A stretch of DNA of 5,507 nt from Candidatus Methanofastidiosia archaeon (GTDB taxonomy: Archaea; Methanobacteriota_B; Thermococci; Methanofastidiosales; Methanofastidiosaceae): assembly GCA_003558335.1 (NCBI GenBank), contig PWMA01000085.1:1-5507 (forward strand). Direction: 5' to 3'. Position numbers and translations under genes: made by a program. The notes below the pieces were generated by a model. It searched no databases and was not told the DNA's origin. It was given only the letters and a program-made list of their open reading frames with translations. Shown in pieces: positions 1 to 5,507 of this stretch. Within the stretch, counting starts at the first letter, position 1. Each line of letters opens with the position of its first letter.

Positions 1-748
1 CAGAAATATTAATTACATTGCCCACTCTAATGTTAAAATTTTTTATTCCATAGTTTAAAAGATTTGTTTTAGTTCCCACGACGCTTTTTTCCTCTATATC
101 AAGACCATATATATCAAGGCCCATCAACCCTGCTTCAATTAGAATTCCTCCTGTGCCCATAAAAGGATCCAATACTTCCAGCTTAGCTTTAGAGATATTA
201 ATCATAGCTCTTGCGATACGTGGATCAATAGAAGTTGGAGAAAAGAAGGGCCTTAACTGTGGTTTCCTTTTATTAAAATCTTTCTTATTTCTTTCAAATA
301 TTTTTTTCCCAATGAATAATTTATTTTTATATACAAATCCAAGGATTTCATCCATTGGATTTGTCAAATCAGCTTTTATTTTATTTTCAAAGTGATCAGA
401 TATAGAGTTTGCGATGTCAATTTCTAAATTTCCACAGTTTATTTTGTCCATGTTCTTAACCCGGACTTTAAAGGTTCTATTCATTTTAAGTTTAGAATCC
501 CAACAGATATTAGACAAGACTTTATCTATTTTTTCATTAATTTCTGAATCAGATATAATGTCCAATACAAAATGAGTCAATCCTAATCGAGATAGAAAAT
601 TGATTTTGTTACTATAAATTTCTAATAGTAACAACTGACCTTCACTGAAGAGTATCTTGTATTTTTTCCCATATGTCTCAAGTAAAGAAATAGCCTCTTG
701 TTTAGCAAATAGGTAGTTGCCTCCTGACAAATGAAATAAAAGTTTCAT
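1..748 (-). CDS. trmG10: Trm-G10-type tRNA (guanine-10-N2) methyltransferase, 3' end cut by window edge
   Basis: This is the N-terminal 249 residues of a cytoplasmic SAM-dependent enzyme that, in the archaeal Trm-G10/Trm11 family, makes m2G or m2,2G at position 10 of tRNA. I translated the whole stretch and found no stop. Residues 1-150 form the divergent region expected to hold the THUMP tRNA-binding domain. The family hallmark linker follows at 161-182 (RKPQLRPFF, then SPTSIDPRIARAM). The Rossmann SAM-binding motif is D194-PFMGTGG-201, followed by GLDI at 215-218, where D217 is placed to bind the SAM ribose. The catalytic [DN]PPY motif expected later in this family lies outside the window. 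About 80-100 residues are probably missing. The ATG start at 748-746 directly follows the PCNA stop codon, and a GGAG Shine-Dalgarno at 758-755 supports it. Family assignment is strong. Mono- versus dimethylation cannot be told from this part. Confidence 0.92.
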   Translation of the reverse strand, partial: MKLLFHLSGGNYLFAKQEAISLLETYGKKYKILFSEGQLLLLEIYSNKINFLSRLGLTHFVLDIISDSEINEKIDKVLSNICWDSKLKMNRTFKVRVKNMDKINCGNLEIDIANSISDHFENKIKADLTNPMDEILGFVYKNKLFIGKKIFERNKKDFNKRKPQLRPFFSPTSIDPRIARAMINISKAKLEVLDPFMGTGGILIEAGLMGLDIYGLDIEEKSVVGTKTNLLNYGIKNFNIRVGNVINIS

Positions 749-1498
749 CTATATCTCCATTGGAGCAAGATACATTGTAAATCTGCCTTCATCATCCAAA
801 GGGTATTCAAGTTTTAATGGAAGCTTTGTGCCCCCTACAGATATTTTTAGATAATCTGAAACAGAAAAAGCATTTAAGAAACTTAATACATAACTAATAT
901 TATACTTTGAGCGTTGAGGACTCTTTACTTCAAATTTTTTTATAGATTTAGAGTTAGAAGATATTTCTGCTAATGCTTTAGAAGTAGTATCTTGAGAAGA
1001 TATGACTATTTTATTTTTATTTAAGGATAGAACTATAGTTCCTCCAATTATTGCCATATCTTTTACTATATCCCTAAAAGTTTTACTTTCAATTTCGATT
1101 AGAGTTGAATATTTTGGATTTATTTTGGGAATATTGAAAGTGGTAGTTGAAAGTAATGTAAATTCAAAATTTCTTTTGAAATCACTTTCTAAAATAAGTT
1201 CAAGTTTACCAGTTTTAGAGTTGACATCAATAATCATCGTTTCTCCAGGGTAAGTTCTTTTACAAATTCTAGCAAAAGAATCTAGATTTATGCCAATTGA
1301 TTCTTCTTCCTCCAAATCATATTTAGAAAAATAAGAAGCAGGTAAAAGAAACTCTACTTTTGAAATCAGAGAAGGATCTGTACCTTCAATATATATTTCA
1401 TTCTTTTTTAAAGTAAATAGGCATTCTCCGGTCAACTCAGATATCGACTCAATCACAGGTTTGATGTTTCCGATATTTTGAGATACAAAGCGAGACAT
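749..1498 (-). CDS. pcn: DNA polymerase sliding clamp (archaeal PCNA)
   Basis: This is a full-length 249-residue PCNA, the usual archaeal length. It forms the ring-shaped clamp that tethers replicative polymerases, FEN1, ligase and other partners to DNA. Family landmarks are present in order: TDPS at 40-43, F57-SKY-60, the IGINLDSF strand at 68-75, FRDIVKDMA at 141-149 (D143 and D147 match the acidic subunit-interface positions of Pyrococcus PCNA, with R109 as a likely partner), YNISYV at 199-204, PLKLEY at 227-232 and the terminal YLAP at 243-246. K13, R77, K80, R81, R142 and K146 are candidates for the basic DNA-facing inner surface. The interdomain connector (about 116-134) has no acidic residue and carries K125 and K129. 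The ATG at 1498 has no Shine-Dalgarno but has a TATA box at leaderless distance. It is followed without a gap by the tRNA methyltransferase gene. With one PCNA in view, a homotrimer is the simplest guess. Confidence 0.97.
   Translation of the reverse strand: MSRFVSQNIGNIKPVIESISELTGECLFTLKKNEIYIEGTDPSLISKVEFLLPASYFSKYDLEEEESIGINLDSFARICKRTYPGETMIIDVNSKTGKLELILESDFKRNFEFTLLSTTTFNIPKINPKYSTLIEIESKTFRDIVKDMAIIGGTIVLSLNKNKIVISSQDTTSKALAEISSNSKSIKKFEVKSPQRSKYNISYVLSFLNAFSVSDYLKISVGGTKLPLKLEYPLDDEGRFTMYLAPMEI
755..758 (-). promoter_or_regulatory. Shine-Dalgarno of the methyltransferase gene, inside the PCNA gene
   Basis: On the minus strand GGAG is followed by ATATAG and then ATG, which puts the GGAG 6 nt from the start codon. 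It lies within the last PCNA codons, and the PCNA stop TAG occupies the last three bases before the ATG. This arrangement supports the chosen start and suggests coupled translation from one mRNA. It contrasts with the PCNA gene, which has no Shine-Dalgarno. Confidence 0.7.
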
Positions 1499-1514
1499 TA
1501 AAACACATGTAAGT

Positions 1515-1560
1515 TTATCAAATGTTTATAAAAGATTATCGTATAGTTCACTTTATTATC
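1515..1560 (-). repeat. Three GATAA boxes spaced 20 and 21 bp around the PCNA promoter
   Basis: GATAA occurs on the minus strand beginning at 1560, 1540 and 1519. The first two sit in the similar ten-mers GATAATAAAG and GATAATCTTT. The spacing is close to two helical turns, which would place them on one face of the DNA and flanking the TATA box. One copy doubles as the BRE. In such AT-rich sequence this could be chance, so a regulatory role is only a suggestion. Confidence 0.22.
1525..1540 (-). promoter_or_regulatory. Archaeal BRE + TATA promoter of the PCNA-methyltransferase operon
   Basis: The minus strand reads GATAATC followed by TTTTATAAA. The A/T box (1533-1525) is a near-ideal archaeal TATA element. 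The GATAAT just upstream fits the purine-rich TFB recognition pattern RNWAAW. The box centre is about 31 bp upstream of the PCNA ATG, so transcription should start only a few bases before the ATG. That agrees with the lack of a Shine-Dalgarno there. No convincing hairpin or long U-tract terminator for the upstream gene is seen in the 66-bp gap. Confidence 0.62.
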
Positions 1561-1564
1561 ATTG

Positions 1565-4500
1565 TTAATTTTTCTTTTTACCCTTTATTACATCTTTTGG
1601 ATCTGGGATAGATGTAGAACTATCTGAAAAAAATCTACTATTAGTTTCCTTTTTGCCTTTGATAGTTTCTTTTGCACTTGGCAGATTTTTATTATTTTCA
1701 TTTGAATCAGAATCTGATGATTTTTCTAGTAATTCTCTAATTGATGAAGGTATTTCTGTTGAATTATTTTTGAATCTAAAATTGTTTGTCCAGTTGTCCC
1801 TATTTTTACTTTTGCCATTGCCTTCATTTCTAAATGGATTCTCTTGTGCATTATTATTTTTACTCCTTCTATAATCTTTATATGCTTCTTCGACCAAAGG
1901 AGGCAAATCTAAATCTAAATTTTTGGGAACTACCCTTCCCTTTACCTGTTTTAATTGTTTTTCTTCGTAGTCAAGATGTTGCTTAGATTCAAGATTTTTG
2001 AGTTCAGTTAAGATTTTAATTTGATATTCATCAAGTTCTTTTTTATTCATAAGATTCATCTCTGAATCTTTATATCTAATATATCTTTCATTTTCTTTTG
2101 TAATATTTTTTCTTTTATCCTCTAAATTAATTTGATCATTAAAGTTCTCGGATTTAGAATAGTTATTTTGAATATTATCAATCGATTCATATTCATTATT
2201 AGTTTCTGAAGAAAGCATATATTCTATATTAGGTATTTCTAAACCTAAGTTTTCGCCTGATTTATTAATAGGTGATTTTTGTGATTCTGAGTTGCCTATT
2301 TCAGTTGTATATTTTCCATATGTAGGAGATTTAGCATCCTTAAGATTTTTATAAAATTTTTCTTCTGGTTTCCATTCTTTACTGGCACCTTTATCATTTA
2401 GATTTACCTTTGTTGTTTGTTGAGATAATGATTTTTTAGTTTGAGGTATTCCCTCCTCTTTCTTTGGAAATACGGAAAATTTATTCTTTTTTCTTAACTC
2501 AGAACTTGCTCTCTTTTCATCATAAGGCTTTTTGTTATTTTGCTGATTTTCTATAATTTTTTCATCTTCTTGTCTTTTCACAAACTCTTTGAATTGATTT
2601 TCTGCTTCAAGACTTGGAGAACTTGGCAAGGGACCTCTTTCGTTAGAAATTTGCTTTTCATTTTTTGAAAATAAGCCAAATCTGCCCTTATCTTTTTTTA
2701 CGTTATTGTTTAAAGATTTAGATTGAGTTTCAAACGAAGATGTAGGCATCTTTTTTTCAGTCTTTCCATATTGTTTACCTTCTTTTGAGAACAAATTAAA
2801 TCTTTTTTTAGTTTTAATATTTTCTTTTTTGGATGCATCCGACCCCTTAGGAGGATTTCCACCTTTTGGAACTAATTGCTTTTTCAAGGACCCTCCTTTA
2901 GATATCACAGATTTGTAGATAGAATAACCAACTATTGACAAAAGTAAAACAATTAGTGCAATTATAATATAAGGCATGTAGGGGGAAGCTTTAATATCTT
3001 CTATTACTTGATTTATCGATTCAGGAACTTTTGGTGGAGTAGGTTGAGGAGCTGGTTTTGATTTGACACTTATTGTTGTTCTTTCAATATCAAAAGATTT
3101 TAATTCTTCATAAGTATTTTTCCATTGGAACTTAGAATCTTCCAATACGAATGCACCAGATTTAGTAGCTTTAATTTCTATTTGTTTCGATAATTCACTC
3201 CCACCTTGCATATCTCCAATTATAATTTCTTTATCTCCTGAGATAATTTCAAATTCTTTGGGAATATTTTCAACTATTTTCACATCGTAAATATCATCCT
3301 TGCCCCAATTTTTAATGTCATAGTTTATAGTTAATATCTCCCCTTCTTCAAGTTCATTTGCAGATATATTTCTAGAAATTGACGGCCCCCATACAGTTAC
3401 TAAGGATGGAGACAGAGATCTAGTTCCTCTTACTCCCCATTCATCCTCGTAGGTAGCTAAGGTTTGGCCAATTTGGTAGTCTCCTCCTTGAGTTGGCACT
3501 AAAGTATAGTTTAGAGTTACTCTTTCTTCGGGTTTTAACTGACCTCTCCAATAGTTAGTACCAGTTGTTACTTGAAGATTTGAAGGTATCCTATCTTCAA
3601 CTACTACGTTTTTTGCATCGCCATCGCCTATATTATTAATGATTGTAGTAACAGGTATTATATGTCCAATTCTAATTATATCTGATTTAGTATCTGAGTC
3701 TTGCCTTAGTAAATTAATTCTAGGAGATCTTCCACCTATTGTTATATTTGTTGAGACATCTGATTTATTTTTCTTTCCAGCTATATCTTCAAATTCTGTA
3801 GAAGTATTTATTGTAAAAGTTTTATCTCGATTTTCTTGAAGGACTCTAACGGTAAATTTAGTTGTTTCAGAGTCTCCTTCTTTTAGTGCATCTATAACCC
3901 CACTTAATTCTCCATCAACTAATTCTAAATCTCCAGTAATGGAATTAATATAACTTATATTTTTTGCAAGACCATCTCCTGTATTTGCCAAAGTGAGTAC
4001 AACATCGACATATTTGTAGTCTGAAAATGAATATTCTTGATTAAAGTATTGAACACTCGAAGTTGTGATTCTAGGCTCACCTGTAACTCTAACAGAAGTA
4101 CCAGATGCGATGTGCTCAAAACTATGTCCTTCAAGATCGTAATACAAGAGTCTGGTGTCCCCTATCCTATATTCTCCAGGGAAAGAAGCAGTTATAACGT
4201 AATTAAACATTCTTTGTTGTTCAGGCTTCAATTCTGAAATATTGTATTCTATTCTTTTTGCCTGAGGATCATCAATCAAACGGAAGCCTTCTGGAACTAA
4301 ATCAAGAATTTGAATATCTCTTGCAATTTTATTCCCTGTGTTTCTAACAACTAAAGCTACAATAACTGAGTCTCCCCTTGAAATGGTAACTCTATCTATT
4401 TTTTTTTCTATCTCAAGTCTTGGGAAATCTTTACTTACCCTAACAGGTGCAATGTCTGAAGTTGTTTTATACTTTTTTCCTGCTTGATCTTGAAATAAAA

Positions 4501-5507
4501 GTTCCGTTTTAAAATCAAATTCTCCCATCTCCAAGGCTTTTATAGAATATCTTAAAGTTACAGTTTCGTTCTTTTCCATTTTATCGATATCCATTGTTGC
4601 CCGTCCATCGATTAATTCAAATCCCTGTGGTATATAGTCAACTAGATTTATTTTAGTAGCAGGAATATCTCCTATATTCTTTATTCTAACAATAACATCA
4701 GTAGTTTCACCTACAAAAAGTCTATCTTTTAGAATATTTCTTGAAATTTGAAACTCTGGTTGTTTTGGGATTGTTGTAACTAACTTTTTGTCGCTTTCTG
4801 AATAATTCTTTATTATTTCTTCTCCTTTTTCATTGAAATACGCCCATTTGTAAGATAAATCTATTTGGATAGGCGATACTTTAAGATAATCAGTTTTAGG
4901 TGCTTTAAACTTAAACACAATTAGTCTTTTTTCTCCAGGCTCCATAGATTTTATTTCTAGGCATGCCTCAGTATCTGATGCACAGAAACATTTGTTGCCT
5001 GTTAAAAATGTGAAATCTTTTGCTGTTATTTGTATTTTTACATTGCTAACAGGCATATCACTTGTATTTTCTATTTCAGTAACATACCAAAAATTAGTGT
5101 CAGATTGGGGCCTATTTATTTCATTTTCAACTTCAAATTCAAAATCTTCTGGCCTCATTATTGAATGAATTATTGGAGTCCATAGAACAGTATCTTCTCC
5201 AACTTCATAAAGCATTAGTTGCCTAATATCCTTACAAGTATTATCTCTACCTATAGTAACAATATCTCCTCGAGTTAAATGTCCTGGGTATTGAAATGAA
5301 TTATTTGCTTCTCTGAAATTGTATACATACTGTATCTTATTATCTATCACGGAAACATTGAAAAGATATGTGTTATCATCAAACTCAACTGAACCTGAGC
5401 TTGCGTTAATATCCAATTCTCCTAAGAGAGTAGTTTTTATCCCTTCCTTACTTCTTCTCAAGAAAGTTCTTTCGCTTTCATCTATCTCCCCCTTATAAAG
5501 AGTTGTA
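1565..5507 (-). CDS. Giant single-pass surface protein with CARDB/DUF11-like repeats and a long cytoplasmic tail; 5' end outside window
   Basis: No specific named family is recognised. The frame is open to the window edge. A TTG at 5461 is the only in-window start candidate before residue 102, and the 15 codons upstream of it read as normal protein (LYKGEIDESERTF), so the true start and any signal peptide are probably outside. Numbering from that TTG as residue 1: 1-100 is a beta-rich region; 103-232 is a divergent sandwich with C158, C160 and C167; five CARDB/DUF11-like domains start near 235, 347, 463, 580 and 693; a Pro-rich neck spans 802-813; a transmembrane helix lies at about 829-849; and 850-1298 is a Lys/Asn/Ser/Glu-rich tail, largely disordered apart from a possible helix or coiled coil near 1122-1175. 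About 13 N-x-S/T sequons in the ectodomain fit N-glycosylation. Basic residues after the helix and acidic ones before it predict ectodomain outside and tail inside. A cell-surface or adhesion/scaffold role is inference. It ends 66 bp before the PCNA gene, which has its own promoter. Confidence 0.85.
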   Translation of the reverse strand, partial: TTLYKGEIDESERTFLRRSKEGIKTTLLGELDINASSGSVEFDDNTYLFNVSVIDNKIQYVYNFREANNSFQYPGHLTRGDIVTIGRDNTCKDIRQLMLYEVGEDTVLWTPIIHSIMRPEDFEFEVENEINRPQSDTNFWYVTEIENTSDMPVSNVKIQITAKDFTFLTGNKCFCASDTEACLEIKSMEPGEKRLIVFKFKAPKTDYLKVSPIQIDLSYKWAYFNEKGEEIIKNYSESDKKLVTTIPKQPEFQISRNILKDRLFVGETTDVIVRIKNIGDIPATKINLVDYIPQGFELIDGRATMDIDKMEKNETVTLRYSIKALEMGEFDFKTELLFQDQAGKKYKTTSDIAPVRVSKDFPRLEIEKKIDRVTISRGDSVIVALVVRNTGNKIARDIQILDLVPEGFRLIDDPQAKRIEYNISELKPEQQRMFNYVITASFPGEYRIGDTRLLYYDLEGHSFEHIASGTSVRVTGEPRITTSSVQYFNQEYSFSDYKYVDVVLTLANTGDGLAKNISYINSITGDLELVDGELSGVIDALKEGDSETTKFTVRVLQENRDKTFTINTSTEFEDIAGKKNKSDVSTNITIGGRSPRINLLRQDSDTKSDIIRIGHIIPVTTIINNIGDGDAKNVVVEDRIPSNLQVTTGTNYWRGQLKPEERVTLNYTLVPTQGGDYQIGQTLATYEDEWGVRGTRSLSPSLVTVWGPSISRNISANELEEGEILTINYDIKNWGKDDIYDVKIVENIPKEFEIISGDKEIIIGDMQGGSELSKQIEIKATKSGAFVLEDSKFQWKNTYEELKSFDIERTTISVKSKPAPQPTPPKVPESINQVIEDIKASPYMPYIIIALIVLLLSIVGYSIYKSVISKGGSLKKQLVPKGGNPPKGSDASKKENIKTKKRFNLFSKEGKQYGKTEKKMPTSSFETQSKSLNNNVKKDKGRFGLFSKNEKQISNERGPLPSSPSLEAENQFKEFVKRQEDEKIIENQQNNKKPYDEKRASSELRKKNKFSVFPKKEEGIPQTKKSLSQQTTKVNLNDKGASKEWKPEEKFYKNLKDAKSPTYGKYTTEIGNSESQKSPINKSGENLGLEIPNIEYMLSSETNNEYESIDNIQNNYSKSENFNDQINLEDKRKNITKENERYIRYKDSEMNLMNKKELDEYQIKILTELKNLESKQHLDYEEKQLKQVKGRVVPKNLDLDLPPLVEEAYKDYRRSKNNNAQENPFRNEGNGKSKNRDNWTNNFRFKNNSTEIPSSIRELLEKSSDSDSNENNKNLPSAKETIKGKKETNSRFFSDSSTSIPDPKDVIKGKKKN
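1568..1762 (-). repeat. C-terminal [IL]-P-x(5)-hydrophobic motifs ending in two IKGKK boxes
   Basis: In the last 65 residues of the surface protein, three units spaced 23-25 residues begin I1237-PSSIRELLEK, L1260-PSAKETIKGKK and I1285-PDPKDVIKGKK. The last two share [IL]-P-x-x-K-[ED]-x-I-K-G-K-K, and the final one is almost the C-terminus. Weaker relatives upstream are IPNIEYML at 1076 and LPPLVEEAY at 1186. The segments between are Ser/Asp/Asn-rich, including SSDSDSNENN at 1248-1257. Confidence 0.5.
2450..2809 (-). repeat. Three copies of a K-x-[RK]-F-x-[LV]-F-[SP]-K motif in the cytoplasmic tail
   Basis: Copies lie at residues 885-897 (KKRFNLFSKEGKQ), 925-937 (KGRFGLFSKNEKQ) and 992-1004 (KNKFSVFPKKEEG). 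The first two match at 9 of 13 positions and the third is more diverged. Spacing between copies is 40 and 67 residues. The two aromatic positions and flanking lysines are kept while the linkers between are unrelated low-complexity sequence. That pattern suggests selection for a short linear motif rather than chance composition. Confidence 0.65.
2915..2977 (-). other. Transmembrane helix of the surface protein
   Basis: Residues 829-849 run MPYIIIALIVLLLSIVGYSIY with no charged residue. The segment is preceded by an acidic stretch (E814, E821, D822) and followed by K850, K855, K860 and K861. By the positive-inside rule the C-terminal tail is cytoplasmic. It is the only clear hydrophobic segment in the visible protein. 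Confidence 0.88.
3062..4759 (-). repeat. Five tandem CARDB/DUF11-like beta-sandwich domains (protein-level repeat)
   Basis: Five units of about 108-119 residues share the same plan: a start like P-x-[IL]-x-[IR], a GE/GD before a beta strand, N-x-G-[DNK], then A-x-[DN]-I, D-x-[IV]-P-x-G-F-x-[LI]-I-x-G, an L-K-x-[GE] turn, and a closing G-[ED]-[YF] strand. The N-x-G anchors are at residues 262, 374, 493, 610 and 718 of the surface protein. The units are diverged: the third lacks the VPEGF turn, and the fifth has N-W-G-K. This is an old duplication, not recent array expansion. Such folds usually act as stalks or binding modules in extracellular proteins. Confidence 0.8.

Noticed and set aside
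153..395. Plus-strand open frame of 80 codons
   Set aside because: It lies opposite the methyltransferase gene, whose minus-strand frame carries recognisable family motifs. The plus-strand product is an unspecific Ile/Leu/Phe-rich antisense translation.
1002..1253. Plus-strand open frame inside the PCNA gene
   Set aside because: It is an antisense shadow of a complete, well-conserved PCNA reading frame and shows no domain features.
1505..1510. ACATGT palindrome just upstream of the PCNA start
   Set aside because: A perfect six-base palindrome is too short to distinguish from chance in a 66-bp AT-rich gap.
1541..1567. Intrinsic terminator after the surface-protein gene
   Set aside because: There is no stem-loop and the longest T run on the minus strand in the gap is only four, and that run is part of the TATA box.
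1653..1874. Plus-strand open frame resembling a hydrophobic small membrane protein
   Set aside because: It is antisense to the Lys/Glu/Ser-rich tail. Complements of Lys, Glu and Asn codons give Phe, Leu and Ile, which explains the hydrophobicity.
1565..2914. PCNA-interacting (PIP) box in the tail of the neighbouring surface protein
   Set aside because: I looked for Q-x-x-[ILM]-x-x-[FYW]-[FYW] because of the adjacent PCNA gene. The FF at 1277-1278 lacks the Gln and aliphatic positions, and the RF-x-LF motifs do not have PIP spacing.
3639..4237. Two short plus-strand open frames (3639-3839 and 4037-4237)
   Set aside because: Both are antisense to the CARDB/DUF11-like repeats, which are clearly coding on the minus strand.

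Overview
The window looks like an AT-rich archaeal chromosome segment, roughly 30% G+C by eye. All genes lie on the minus strand. The archaeal assignment rests on an archaeal-type PCNA sliding clamp, a Trm-G10-type tRNA guanine-10 methyltransferase, a good BRE/TATA promoter element at leaderless spacing, and a large sequon-rich surface protein built from CARDB/DUF11-like beta-sandwich repeats. The content suggests a euryarchaeote. A more exact lineage cannot be read reliably from three genes.

Layout, in the order of transcription (high to low coordinates). (1) From the right edge (5507) to 1565 is a giant membrane-anchored protein. Its reading frame is still open at the window edge, so its N-terminus and any signal peptide lie outside. 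It has an N-terminal beta-rich region with all four visible cysteines, then five CARDB/DUF11-like repeats, a proline-rich neck, one transmembrane helix, and an unusually long (about 450 residue) Lys/Asn/Ser-rich tail predicted to be cytoplasmic. (2) A 66-bp intergenic region (1499-1564) carries a BRE plus TATA box for the next gene. (3) The PCNA gene (1498-749) appears leaderless. (4) The tRNA methyltransferase gene starts at the base right after the PCNA stop codon (TAG|ATG), has a Shine-Dalgarno inside the PCNA gene, and runs off the left edge.

PCNA and the methyltransferase look like a translationally coupled information-processing operon (DNA replication clamp and tRNA modification). The surface protein upstream is probably a separate function that happens to be adjacent, since a promoter lies between. 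The most noteworthy part is its C-terminal tail. It carries three copies of a K-x-[RK]-F-x-[LV]-F motif and a later family of [IL]-P-x(5)-hydrophobic motifs ending in two IKGKK boxes. This looks like a disordered cytoplasmic scaffold displaying repeated docking motifs beneath a repeat-built ectodomain, but that function is inference. No RNA genes, mobile elements or CRISPR arrays were seen.
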